This document shows positions 9,862 to 18,270 of a DNA stretch of 64,000 bases, in pieces. Below the pieces are notes generated by a model. It saw nothing but the letters and a program-made list of their open reading frames with translations. It was not told the origin of the DNA and made no database searches. Numbering within the stretch: the stretch's first letter is position 1; each line of letters starts with the position of its first letter. Origin of the DNA: Aggregatibacter actinomycetemcomitans DSM 8324 (GTDB lineage: Bacteria > Pseudomonadota > Gammaproteobacteria > Enterobacterales > Pasteurellaceae); assembly GCF_000372365.1 (NCBI RefSeq), contig NZ_AQUU01000001.1, forward strand, positions 62,001-126,000. The letters are read 5' to 3'. The position numbers and the translations under genes were made by a program.

Positions 9862-11406
9862 TTAGTCTTTTTGCGCCTTTCTCAGCATGATACGCTGTAG
9901 CCACATTCCCAGTAAATGCAACAAGAAAAACACCGCACTTAAGGCATACAACGGCATATCGCCAAACATGGCATACGGCGTTTTGCCTTCGGTCGGTGCA
10001 ATTTTACGGGTTAACACCGTTTCCACGAATTGCGGTGCCTGCGCCACGATTTTGCCCTGCGCATCAATAAAGGCAGTAACGCCCGTATTAGTGGCGCGAA
10101 TCACCGGCTTGCCAAACTCCAGCGCACGCATTTGCGCCATTTGCAAATGCTGCCACGGACCGATGGAGTTGCCGAACCAGGCATCGTTAGAAATGGTGAC
10201 GATAAAATCGCTGTTTGCCGTGAGATTTTGTTGTAATTGCGCGCCTAAAATAATCTCGTAACAAATCGCCGCCGTGAAGTTCAGGTTCTTCGCCTGTAAC
10301 GGTTTCTGCACCGCATCGCCGCTTTGGAAAGCGGACATCGGTAAATTGAACACCGAACCGAGCGAACGCAAAATGCTTTCCAGCGGCACATATTCACCGA
10401 ACGGCACGAGATGATGCTTGCTGTAACGATTATCGGTTTGCATATGGTATGGCGCGCTTTTGCTGCCTACCACCACAATGGAATTAAGCGATTTACCCAC
10501 GCTTTCATCCTGATAAAGCGTGCCCGCCATCACTTCCGTATCCGCTTTTTCCGCCAATGATTGCAAGGCTTGGAAAAAAGGCTGAATGTCATTTTCGTAG
10601 GTCGGAAACGCCACTTCCGGCAGAATAATCAAATCCGTTTTGCCCAGATTATCGCCAATCAAACGCCCGTAATTTTCCATGGTTTGATACAAATAATTGG
10701 GATCCCATTTCAGATTTTGCTCAATATTGCCCTGCACCAAAGTAATATTAAGGGCTTTTTCGGCGTTCTCTTTTACATAGTTGAGTTGCGACGTGTAAGC
10801 AGCAACGCCACCGATAACCGCCAAAATCAACCCATTCGTCACCGCCACATTGGCTTTTTTCGGCGGGGTTGTCAGTGCAGAAACGATGTTAAAAATGACC
10901 GCACTTATAAACATCACGAAGAAGGTTAAACCCGTCACGCCGAAAATCGGCGCTACTCCGGCAAAGGGGCTGTCAATTTGGGTATAACCGAATTGCAGCC
11001 AAGGGAAACCGGTAAACACCCAACCGCGCAAGAATTCGGTAAACGTCCACAGCACGGGGTAAAGTACCGCCCGTTGCACCTGCAAACGACGTACTAAATA
11101 GGCGAACAGGAGCGGATACAACGACAAATACGCTGCCAGCAATACCACCAAGAAATAGCTCAACGCCAACGGCGCGCCGCCAAATTGGTGAATGCTGACG
11201 TGCAGCCAGTTCACACCGAAGGTAAAAAAGCTCAAGCCCCATAAAAAGGCGGACAAAAGTGCGGTGGATTTTTGCGGTGTTTTTATCACCCAAATCAAAC
11301 CGAACAGGGAGATGTAAGACAAGCCCCAATAATAAAAGGGTGCAAAGGCAAACACGCCGGCAGCGCCGGAAATGAGTGCGATAAGATAAGTGAAATATTT
11401 GTTCAT
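9862..11406 (-). CDS. lnt: apolipoprotein N-acyltransferase
   Basis: A 514-residue inner-membrane enzyme that adds the third acyl chain to lipoproteins before Lol export. The first 210 residues hold about six hydrophobic membrane segments plus LRGWVFTGFPWLQFGY; the periplasmic nitrilase-like domain follows. The catalytic triad is visible as E264 (ILPEVAFP), K330 (RYSKHH) and C382 (AAICYEI). In E. coli lnt follows corC directly; here the two are 392 bp apart because repeats lie between them. Confidence 0.96.
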   Translation of the reverse strand: MNKYFTYLIALISGAAGVFAFAPFYYWGLSYISLFGLIWVIKTPQKSTALLSAFLWGLSFFTFGVNWLHVSIHQFGGAPLALSYFLVVLLAAYLSLYPLLFAYLVRRLQVQRAVLYPVLWTFTEFLRGWVFTGFPWLQFGYTQIDSPFAGVAPIFGVTGLTFFVMFISAVIFNIVSALTTPPKKANVAVTNGLILAVIGGVAAYTSQLNYVKENAEKALNITLVQGNIEQNLKWDPNYLYQTMENYGRLIGDNLGKTDLIILPEVAFPTYENDIQPFFQALQSLAEKADTEVMAGTLYQDESVGKSLNSIVVVGSKSAPYHMQTDNRYSKHHLVPFGEYVPLESILRSLGSVFNLPMSAFQSGDAVQKPLQAKNLNFTAAICYEIILGAQLQQNLTANSDFIVTISNDAWFGNSIGPWQHLQMAQMRALEFGKPVIRATNTGVTAFIDAQGKIVAQAPQFVETVLTRKIAPTEGKTPYAMFGDMPLYALSAVFFLLHLLGMWLQRIMLRKAQKD

Positions 11407-11408
11407 AA

Positions 11409-11485
11409 GCGGGATAGCGCGCGTTTTCTAACGCAATTCCTAAATTTTCGTTATTTAATGAAATAAACGGCACGCGTCGGGAAAC
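11409..11485. repeat. REP-like dispersed palindromic repeat, copy 1
   Basis: Two half-elements face each other: GATAGCGCGCG... from about 11413 and GGCACGCGTCGGGAAA (11469-11484). The same paired arrangement occurs at 16688-16757, and a single half at 45499-45521. It lies directly upstream of lnt. Confidence 0.6.
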
Positions 11486-11724
11486 CACAGCTGTTCGAAA
11501 CATTGTAACTACTTATATAAAAAGAAAAAAAACTTGGCTCCCCTCGTTCACAGGGGGAGCTGGGCGAAGCCCTGAGGGGGGGGTAAAATCTCAATTTTTA
11601 AGCATGATCTTGTGAAAAAATCAAGATAAATCCCCCCTTCCGCCCTTCGGGCACCTTGCCCGTAAACGGAGGAAGGCAAGATATTTAAAAATATCAATGA
11701 ATTATAATGTTTCGAACAGCTGTG
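11486..11724. repeat. possible MITE-like insert: 19-bp perfect inverted repeats around GC-rich hairpins
   Basis: The 19 bases at 11486-11504 (CACAGCTGTTCGAAACATT) recur as an exact reverse complement at 11706-11724. The 201 bp between them contain no reading frame I can support. They hold a GC-rich block at 11533-11582 (CTCCCCTCGTTCACAGGGG with GAGG-rich flank) and a loosely complementary block at 11630-11680 (CCCCCCTTCCGCCCTTCGGG). The layout resembles a miniature inverted-repeat element or a recombining repeat, and it sits in the corC-lnt operon. No target-site duplication was identified. Confidence 0.5.
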
Positions 11725-11767
11725 ATCGGGAGACGCGCGCCACCGTTATCGTTCAACTCTCCCCCCG

Positions 11768-11788
11768 CCCCTCTTTTCTAAAGAGGGG
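11768..11788. repeat. hairpin repeat downstream of corC
   Basis: CCCCTCTT (11768-11775) pairs with AAGAGGGG (11781-11788) around a 5-base loop, 11 bp past the corC stop. There is no T-run, so it is a weak terminator at best; it may belong to the same family of GC-rich intergenic hairpins as the block at 11533. Confidence 0.5.
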
Positions 11789-11798
11789 AAAGAAGAAA

Positions 11799-12695
11799 CT
11801 ACGCCACAACCTCTTCCTCTTTTTCCATCTCCGGCAAATGCTCGTCCGGCACGGTAACGCGGAGTTGGATAATGCGGCGGCTGTCGGCGGAGGTAACTTT
11901 AAAATGCAGGTTATCCAGCGTGATTTCTTCGCCGCGTTTCGGCAAATAGCCAAATGCCTGCATCACCAAACCGCCGACGGTGTCCACTTCTTCATCGGCG
12001 TATTGGGTATTGAATTGTTGATTGAAATCTGCAATGTCCGTCAATGCCCGCACGGCATAGGTGTGGCGGGAAAGCTGGCGAATATCCGCCACTTCTTCTT
12101 CATCGAATTCGTCTTCAATATCCCCGACGATTTGTTCCAACACATCTTCAATGGTCACCAAACCCGACACAGCGCCGAATTCATCCACCACAATCGCCAT
12201 GTGGAAGCGCTCGGAACGGAAATCCTTCAGCATTCTGTCTACTCGTTTGCTTTCCGGCACGATCATGGTCGGGCGAATCATCGTCAACAAATTAAATTCT
12301 TCCGCATTGGCGCGCAGAAATTTCAATAAATCTTTGGCGTGCAGAATGCCGACGATATTGTCGCGGTCGTCCGCATCGGCAATCACCGGGAAACGGGAAT
12401 GGGCGGATTCAATGATGGTGTCCAAACAGGAATCCAAATCCTGATCGGTTTCGATAAACACGATTTGAGAGCGCGGAATCATAATATCGCGCACGCGCAA
12501 CTCAGCGATTTCCATCACGCCTTCAATCATTTCACGGGTATTTTGGTCGATTAAATCGTTTTGTTCGGAATCTCGGATCACTTCCACTAAATCATCGCGA
12601 TTTTTAAGCTCGCCTTGAAAGAAACGCCCGAAAAGGGATTGGAAAAAAGATTTTTTAGTAACTTCAGATTGGTTGGTCGAGTGTTCTTCGTTCAT
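11799..12695 (-). CDS. corC: CBS-domain protein CorC (HlyC/CorC family)
   Basis: A 298-residue cytosolic protein with two CBS domains (about residues 65-190, from RDIMIPRSQ) and a C-terminal CorC/HlyC domain containing [13 protein letters not shown]. coli CorC (292 aa) is associated with magnesium/cobalt efflux and lacks the membrane DUF21 part, as here. The frame extends to an ATG at 12716; I prefer MNEEHS at 12695 from family length, though neither start has a good ribosome-binding site. Upstream of lnt in the same orientation. Confidence 0.88.
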   Translation of the reverse strand: MNEEHSTNQSEVTKKSFFQSLFGRFFQGELKNRDDLVEVIRDSEQNDLIDQNTREMIEGVMEIAELRVRDIMIPRSQIVFIETDQDLDSCLDTIIESAHSRFPVIADADDRDNIVGILHAKDLLKFLRANAEEFNLLTMIRPTMIVPESKRVDRMLKDFRSERFHMAIVVDEFGAVSGLVTIEDVLEQIVGDIEDEFDEEEVADIRQLSRHTYAVRALTDIADFNQQFNTQYADEEVDTVGGLVMQAFGYLPKRGEEITLDNLHFKVTSADSRRIIQLRVTVPDEHLPEMEKEEEVVA

Positions 12696-12773
12696 AAAAA
12701 TTAAAAATATTACCATCGGATTGACAGGCGAAAAGTATCATATTTGCCCCGAAAGCGCAAAAGGAAGAACAAA

Positions 12774-12783
12774 AGTGCGGTCG
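12774..12783 (+). other. DNA uptake sequence, example of the family
   Basis: AAAGTGCGGT followed by CGTTTTTTT, the extended Haemophilus-type uptake word with its T-rich flank. Other full single copies include 2787, 3274, 7777 and 8928. Many copies lie inside genes. Confidence 0.85.
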
Positions 12784-12796
12784 TTTTTTTCTGCGA

Positions 12797-12818
12797 ATTT
12801 TGTGCTATGTCACAAAAT
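12797..12818. promoter_or_regulatory. perfect palindrome upstream of the citrate operon
   Basis: ATTTTGTG (12797-12804) and CACAAAAT (12811-12818) are exact complements with a 6-base centre, 123 bp before citC and 101 bp before corC. It resembles a CRP/FNR-family site, but the TGTG-N6-CACA spacing is two bases short of CRP (TGTG-N8-CACA) and does not fit FNR. A regulator cannot be named from sequence. Confidence 0.45.
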
Positions 12819-12940
12819 CATGGCAAAAAAGAAAATCTGCAGAAAACTGAATAAAATCAACAATACGCCTTTTGTGTTAGCAAAAAAGATGAAACTCAAG
12901 TAAAATACGCCAACTTTTTTCGTTTTTTACCGGAGGGCAA

Positions 12941-13948
12941 ATGCAGTTTGAGCGACTATCTACGGCGCATAAAGATCTCAGTGCTATCCGCGAATTTTTA
13001 GCCAAAAACGAATTAAATTTAGATGCGCAAATCGAGTATTTCATCGTGGGTTACGACGAGGCGCAACAGATTGCGGTTTGCGGCGGTTTGGCGGGTAACA
13101 TCATCAAATGCGTCGCCATTGACGAATCCCAGCGCGGCAACGGTGTTGCCCTACAGCTTGGCACCGAATTAGTCAATCTCGCCTACGAACTCCATCGCCC
13201 CCACCTCTTCATTTACACCAAACCCGAATACGAAAAACTCTTTAACGCCTGCGGTTTTTACACCATTTCCGATGCTTATCCTTACGTCGTGCTGCTGGAA
13301 AACAGCGCCACCCGATTGCAAAAACAATGCGAAAAATGGCGCGCCATGCGGGTATCCGGGCAGCACATCGGCGCTATCGTGATGAATGCCAATCCGTTCA
13401 CCCTGGGGCATCGGTATTTAATCGAACAGGCGCTGCAACAATGCGATCACTTGCATTTATTCGTGGTGGGTGAAGATGCCTCGCAATTTTCTTACGAGGA
13501 ACGTTTTACATTAACCCAACAAGGCATTGCCGATTTAACCAATATCACCCTTCATTCCGGCTCCGACTACATTATTTCCCGAGTCACCTTTCCCGATTAT
13601 TTCCTAAAAGACCAAAAAATTACCGACGACAGCTATTTTGCCGTAGATTTGAAATTATTCCGCCGTTATATCGCGCCCGCATTGGGCATTAACCGCCGCT
13701 TTGTAGGGACGGAACCGACTTGCGCGGTCACCGCGGAATATAACCGCCAAATGTTCTACTGGCTGATGGAGGCCGAAATGGACGCGCCGAAAATCGACGT
13801 CATCGAAATCCCGCGTAAAACCATCAACGGGCAAGCCATTTCCGCCTCCGTCGTCAGAAAATTATTAGCCGAAAAGCATTGGACGGCATTGGCGGAATTT
13901 GTACCAAGCAGCACGTTAAATTATTTGCAAAAGTGCGGTCGTTTTTAA
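12941..13948 (+). CDS. citC: [citrate (pro-3S)-lyase] ligase
   Basis: A 335-residue enzyme that activates citrate lyase by acetylating the thiol of the prosthetic group on CitD with acetate and ATP. The first 130 residues look like a GNAT-type fold (GNIIKCVAIDESQRGNGV), and the rest is a nucleotidyltransferase with the NANPFTLGHRYL motif. It is the first gene of the operon; the start is preceded by GGAGGG. A gene-end uptake word lies in the last codons. Confidence 0.95.
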   Translation: MQFERLSTAHKDLSAIREFLAKNELNLDAQIEYFIVGYDEAQQIAVCGGLAGNIIKCVAIDESQRGNGVALQLGTELVNLAYELHRPHLFIYTKPEYEKLFNACGFYTISDAYPYVVLLENSATRLQKQCEKWRAMRVSGQHIGAIVMNANPFTLGHRYLIEQALQQCDHLHLFVVGEDASQFSYEERFTLTQQGIADLTNITLHSGSDYIISRVTFPDYFLKDQKITDDSYFAVDLKLFRRYIAPALGINRRFVGTEPTCAVTAEYNRQMFYWLMEAEMDAPKIDVIEIPRKTINGQAISASVVRKLLAEKHWTALAEFVPSSTLNYLQKCGRF

Positions 13949-13987
13949 AAACGTTTTTTTAATTATCACCCAATAGAAGGAAAACCT

Positions 13988-14275
13988 ATGAAGATAACGA
14001 AAGCAGCCGTTGCCGGCACACTGGAATCCAGTGACGCACAAGTACGGATTCAGCCTTTTGATTCATTAGATATTGAAATCAACAGCTCGGTCGCCAAGCA
14101 ATTCGGAGAGCAAATCGACGCGACCGTGCGTGCGGTGCTAAACAAATTGAACGTCACCGCGGCGCAAGTGATCATTGAAGACAAGGGCGCCCTTGATTGT
14201 GTGTTACAGGCACGAGTGAAAGCGGCAGTGTTACGCGCCACAGACGAAAACATTAACTGGGAGGCGGTGCTATGA
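13988..14275 (+). CDS. citD: citrate lyase acyl carrier protein (gamma subunit)
   Basis: A 95-residue protein carrying the phosphoribosyl-dephospho-CoA arm of citrate lyase. The attachment serine is S14 in AGTLESSD, as in the Klebsiella protein. It overlaps the citE start by 4 bp (ATGA). The small size, order and motif make this secure. Confidence 0.95.
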   Translation: MKITKAAVAGTLESSDAQVRIQPFDSLDIEINSSVAKQFGEQIDATVRAVLNKLNVTAAQVIIEDKGALDCVLQARVKAAVLRATDENINWEAVL

Positions 14276-15147
14276 AATTAAGAAGAAGTATGCTGTTCGT
14301 GCCGGGTTCAAATGCGGCAATGTTAAGTAACAGTTTTATTTATAAACCGGATTCCATCATGTTCGACCTGGAAGATGCGGTGGCGTTGAAAGAAAAAGAT
14401 ACCGCCCGTTTATTGGTAGCGCACGCCCTGCAACATCCGCTGTACAAAGACATTGAAACCGTGGTGCGTGTGAATCCATTAGATTCTGAATTTGGTTTAG
14501 CAGACTTAAACGCCGTAGTGCGTGCCGGTGTGGATGTGGTACGGATGCCGAAAACCGAAACGGCGCAAGATGTGATCGATATGGATCGCGAAATCACCGA
14601 AATCGAAAAAACCTACGGCCGTGAAGTGGGTTCCACCAAAATGCTCGCTGCCATCGAATCGCCGCTGGGCATCACCCAAGCCAATCAAATCGCCACTGCT
14701 TCCAAGCGTTTAATCGGCATTGCCTTGGGCGCAGAAGACTATGTACGCAACCTGAAAACCGAACGCTCGCCGGAAGGTATTGAGCTTTTATTAGCCCGTT
14801 GTTCCATTTTACAAGCGGCGCGTGCAGCCGGCATTCAAGCCTTTGATACGGTGTATTCCAACGCCAACAATGAAGAAGGTTTCTTGAAAGAAGCAGCGTT
14901 AATTAAACAGCTCGGCTTCGATGGCAAATCCTTAATCAATCCGCGTCAAATTGAATTGTTACACAACTTGTTCGCACCGACACAAAAAGACGTGGATCAG
15001 GCAAAACGCATTATTGAAGCGGCGGAAGAAGCGGAACGCCAAGGTTCCGGCGTGGTTTCATTAAACGGTAAAATGATTGATGCGCCGATTATTGATCGTG
15101 CGAAACTCGTGTTAGAACGCGCAAAATCAGGCATTCGTGAAGAGTAA
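14272..15147 (+). CDS. citE: citrate lyase beta subunit (citryl-ACP lyase)
   Basis: A 291-residue TIM-barrel lyase that splits citryl-ACP into oxaloacetate and acetyl-ACP. The N-terminus [12 protein letters not shown] and the magnesium-site segments [13 protein letters not shown] and AAIESPLGI are typical of the CitE/HpcH family. It overlaps citD by 4 bp, suggesting translational coupling, and is followed by citF after 14 bp. Confidence 0.96.
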   Translation: MKLRRSMLFVPGSNAAMLSNSFIYKPDSIMFDLEDAVALKEKDTARLLVAHALQHPLYKDIETVVRVNPLDSEFGLADLNAVVRAGVDVVRMPKTETAQDVIDMDREITEIEKTYGREVGSTKMLAAIESPLGITQANQIATASKRLIGIALGAEDYVRNLKTERSPEGIELLLARCSILQAARAAGIQAFDTVYSNANNEEGFLKEAALIKQLGFDGKSLINPRQIELLHNLFAPTQKDVDQAKRIIEAAEEAERQGSGVVSLNGKMIDAPIIDRAKLVLERAKSGIREE

Positions 15148-15161
15148 GGGAGATAAGAAAA

Positions 15162-16664
15162 ATGACAACAAGAGAACAACGCATTGCAAAATTCAATGCC
15201 AATCGTCCGGTGTATCAGGCAGTACCGAAAGCGGAATCCCTTGCCCGCACGGCGAAAGATCGCAAAATCTGCGACTCGTTGGAAGACGCGATTAAACGCG
15301 CCGGCTTAAAAGACGGCATGACCGTGTCCTTCCACCACGCCTTCCGCGCCGGTGACTTCGTGGTCAACATGGTGATGGACAAAATCGCAGAAATGGGCTT
15401 CAAAAATCTGACCCTTGCCTCCAGTTCATTAATCGATAGCCACTCACCGCTCATCGAACACATCAAAAACGGCGTGGTGACCAAAATTTATTCCTCCGGT
15501 TTACGCGGTCAGTTGGCGGAAGAAATCTCCCGCGGCTTATTAGACGAACCGGTCAACATTCACTCCCACGGCGGTCGCGTGCATTTAGTGAAATCCGGTG
15601 AACTGAAAATCGACGTTGCCTTTTTAGGCGTACCTTGCTGCGATAAATTCGGTAATGCCAATGGCTTCAGCGGCAAAAGCAAATGCGGCTCCCTCGGTTA
15701 CGCCCGCGTGGATGCGGAATTTGCCGACAAAGTGGTGTTATTAACGGAAGAATTCGCCGACTACCCGCACCACCCGATTAGTATCGGTCAAGACAAAGTG
15801 GATCTTATCGTACAAGTGGATGCCGTGGGCGATCCGAAAAAAATCGGCGGCGGTGCTACCCGTATGACCACCAATCCGCGCGAATTACTTATCGCCCGTA
15901 AATGTGCCGAAGTGATTTTTGCCTGCGGTTATTTCAAAGACGGTTTTTCCTTACAAACCGGTACCGGCGGCGCATCCCTTGCGGTCACCCGTTTCCTTGA
16001 AGAAAAAATGGCGCGCGACAACATTAAAGCCGACTTCGCCCTCGGCGGAATCACCGCCAGCATGGTGGATCTGCACGAGAAAGGCTTAATCAAAAAACTC
16101 ATCGACGTGCAAAGTTTCGATGCCGTTGCCGCCGAATCCCTGGCGCGCAACCCGAACCACATTGAAGTGTCCGCCAACCAATACGCCAACTACAGCTCCA
16201 AAGGGGCTTCCGTAGAACGTTTGGACGTGGTCATTCTTTCCGCCTTGGAAATTGACACTAAATTTAACGTGAACGTACTCACCGGCTCCGACGGCGTGAT
16301 TCGCGGCGCGTCAGGCGGTCACTGCGACACCGCTTCTTCCGCGCAGGTGGCGATTATCGTTGCGCCATTAGTACGCGGACGTATCCCGACCGTAGTGGAA
16401 AACGTGATCACCTGCGTGACCCCGGGCGAAAATATCGACATTTTAGTCACCGACCACGGCGTTGCCGTGAATCCAAAACGTCCGGATCTCATTGAGGCAT
16501 TAACCGCCGCCGGCATTCCGTTATTCACCATTGAGCAACTGTGTGAACGCACTTACAGCCTCACCGGCAAACCGAAAGAAATCGAGTTTACCGATAAACC
16601 GGTAGCGGTCGTGCGGTATCGCGACGGAACGGTGATTGATACGGTTTATCAGGTGAAAGAATAA
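15162..16664 (+). CDS. citF: citrate lyase alpha subunit (citrate:acetyl-ACP transferase)
   Basis: A 500-residue CoA-transferase-like subunit that swaps the acetyl group of CitD for citrate. It shows the Gly-rich GLRGQLAEEISRGLL and GVPCCDKFGNANGFSGKSKCGSL-type region and GASGGHCDTASSAQVA. Length agrees with E. coli CitF (510). It ends 193 bp before citXG, and that gap contains a REP-like repeat pair, so the operon is interrupted by repeats rather than by a gene. Confidence 0.96.
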   Translation: MTTREQRIAKFNANRPVYQAVPKAESLARTAKDRKICDSLEDAIKRAGLKDGMTVSFHHAFRAGDFVVNMVMDKIAEMGFKNLTLASSSLIDSHSPLIEHIKNGVVTKIYSSGLRGQLAEEISRGLLDEPVNIHSHGGRVHLVKSGELKIDVAFLGVPCCDKFGNANGFSGKSKCGSLGYARVDAEFADKVVLLTEEFADYPHHPISIGQDKVDLIVQVDAVGDPKKIGGGATRMTTNPRELLIARKCAEVIFACGYFKDGFSLQTGTGGASLAVTRFLEEKMARDNIKADFALGGITASMVDLHEKGLIKKLIDVQSFDAVAAESLARNPNHIEVSANQYANYSSKGASVERLDVVILSALEIDTKFNVNVLTGSDGVIRGASGGHCDTASSAQVAIIVAPLVRGRIPTVVENVITCVTPGENIDILVTDHGVAVNPKRPDLIEALTAAGIPLFTIEQLCERTYSLTGKPKEIEFTDKPVAVVRYRDGTVIDTVYQVKE

Positions 16665-16687
16665 AGGGCGACTTTCTTCGCTCAACC

Positions 16688-16760
16688 GATAGCGCGCGCC
16701 TTCTGACGCGCGCTGATAAAAAATAAGAAAATGAAGGCACGCGTCGGGAAACGCGCTCCA
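16688..16760. repeat. REP-like dispersed palindromic repeat pair, copy 2
   Basis: GATAGCGCGCGCCTTCTGAC (from 16688) faces GGCACGCGTCGGGAAACGCG (from about 16735); the second reads GCGTTTCCCGACGCGTGCC when reversed. Two inverted half-elements with an AT-rich spacer recall the REP/BIME architecture. The element sits between citF and citXG. Confidence 0.65.
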
Positions 16761-16857
16761 TCGTAATAAGTCACGGTTACTAAAATAAATAACAGTAACT
16801 AAATAAGTAGCGATTACTAAACACTCATAAAGTGCGGTCGTTTTTACAGTTATTTTT

Positions 16858-18270
16858 ATGACAATATCCCTAAAAAATTTTTCCACCACCGGAACCGAAA
16901 TCTCCCTTGAGCAGCTTTTATCTGCGCGGGAAGCGCGTGCGTTGCTGCAACAAAAGCTATTGGCGCAGTACGGTCAAACGTTGCTTTGCGTCACGTTGAC
17001 CGCGGTGGGCGGGGTGAAAAAAAATGCCCTGCTGGATTATGTCTTTGCAAAAACGCTGGAAAAACTCACCGCACTTTTTACGCAGTTAGCCATCACCCCA
17101 AGCGCAGAACGGATTCGTCCGTTGGAAACGGGGCATGAAGCGTTTTTTGTGTTGCCGATGTACGCCAAAGCACTGAAAGCGGCAATGATCGAACTGGAAG
17201 AAAGCCTTCCTCTCGCCCGTCTTTGGGATTTGGACGTATTTGATCACGAAGGCAATCTGCTTAGTCGAAGCGATTTCGGTATGCCGCCGCGAACCTGTCT
17301 GGTGTGCGGTGCGGATGCCAAAGTCTGTGCCAGATCGCGCGCCCATGGTGTTGCGGAGATTCTGGCGGAAATGCACAAACGGGCGCAACAACATGATTTG
17401 GCGGAACAAATCGGCAACGCGGTTTGTTCTGCATTAATTCAGGAAGCCCGTTTGTCGCCGAAACCCGGCTTGGTGGATGCCATCAATAACGGGGCGCACA
17501 AGGACATGAACCTGCAAACCTTCGAGCAAAGTGCGGTCAGTTTGGCACCTTTTTTTACGGCGTTCGTATTAAAAGGGATGCAAACGGCGTCTCTGCCGCC
17601 ATCGCAAATCTTAGCGCAGGTTCGTCCGTTGGGTGTTCTTGCCGAAAAGGCGATGTTTAAAGCGACCCATGGGGTGAATACGCACAAAGGCGCGATTTTC
17701 TCCTTTGGTTTGGTATGTACCGCCATCGGGCGCTTGTTGCAGCAACAGGATTTATCGCAAAGTGCGGTGGTTTTTGCGGTTAAATCCATTTGTGATTTGG
17801 TGGAGCAGTTTGCGCAAGGCTTGACTGCCGAGCTACAACATTATCCCCACCATTTGCCGATCACCGCCGGCGTGCGATTATTCCGTCAATTCGGTTTAAC
17901 CGGCGCGCGCGGCGAAGCGGAAAGTGGTTTTCAACAAATTCAAACGTTGTTGCCCCTGTTGGATGAAGATCATCAGCGGGATTGGGAACATCGTTTACTC
18001 ATTCTGTTATTGCATTTAATGGCGACCAATGCCGACACGAACGTAGTACATCGCGGCGGTATGGAAGGATTACATTTTGTGCAGCAAACAGCTAAAGATC
18101 TGCTTGCAGATCAAACCGTTGTGTCGGATAAAGCGAAACTGACACAAGCCTTAATGAAATTTGATGTCGCCTGCATTGCGCGAAATTTAAGCGCAGGCGG
18201 TAGCGCCGATTTGTTGGCGCTGATGATTTTCTTTCAAACTTTAAGAGGTAATTCACATGGCATTATCTAA
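16858..18270 (+). CDS. citXG: CitXG fusion: apo-citrate lyase phosphoribosyl-dephospho-CoA transferase / triphosphoribosyl-dephospho-CoA synthase
   Basis: A 470-residue bifunctional protein. Residues 1 to about 175 are CitX-like (LLSAREARALLQQKL, PPRTCLVCGADAKVCARSRAH), which loads the prosthetic group on CitD. Residues from about 180 are CitG-like (EARLSPKPGLVDAINNGAHKDM, KAMFKATHGVNTHKGA), which makes the prosthetic-group precursor from dephospho-CoA and ATP. H. influenzae has the same fusion. It overlaps citT by 14 bp. Three uptake words lie inside it. Confidence 0.94.
   Translation: MTISLKNFSTTGTEISLEQLLSAREARALLQQKLLAQYGQTLLCVTLTAVGGVKKNALLDYVFAKTLEKLTALFTQLAITPSAERIRPLETGHEAFFVLPMYAKALKAAMIELEESLPLARLWDLDVFDHEGNLLSRSDFGMPPRTCLVCGADAKVCARSRAHGVAEILAEMHKRAQQHDLAEQIGNAVCSALIQEARLSPKPGLVDAINNGAHKDMNLQTFEQSAVSLAPFFTAFVLKGMQTASLPPSQILAQVRPLGVLAEKAMFKATHGVNTHKGAIFSFGLVCTAIGRLLQQQDLSQSAVVFAVKSICDLVEQFAQGLTAELQHYPHHLPITAGVRLFRQFGLTGARGEAESGFQQIQTLLPLLDEDHQRDWEHRLLILLLHLMATNADTNVVHRGGMEGLHFVQQTAKDLLADQTVVSDKAKLTQALMKFDVACIARNLSAGGSADLLALMIFFQTLRGNSHGII

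Noticed and set aside
11520-11690. Possible small RNA in the GC-rich hairpin block
   Set aside because: No promoter or terminator could be assigned, and the inverted terminal repeats explain it better as a repeat element.
11697-12329. 210-codon frame opposite corC
   Set aside because: Antisense shadow of corC running into the repeat region; composition follows corC codons.
12774-12818. Single uptake word plus palindrome as a terminator of corC or citC
   Set aside because: It lies upstream of both divergent genes, so a terminator role makes no sense; the palindrome is treated as regulatory.
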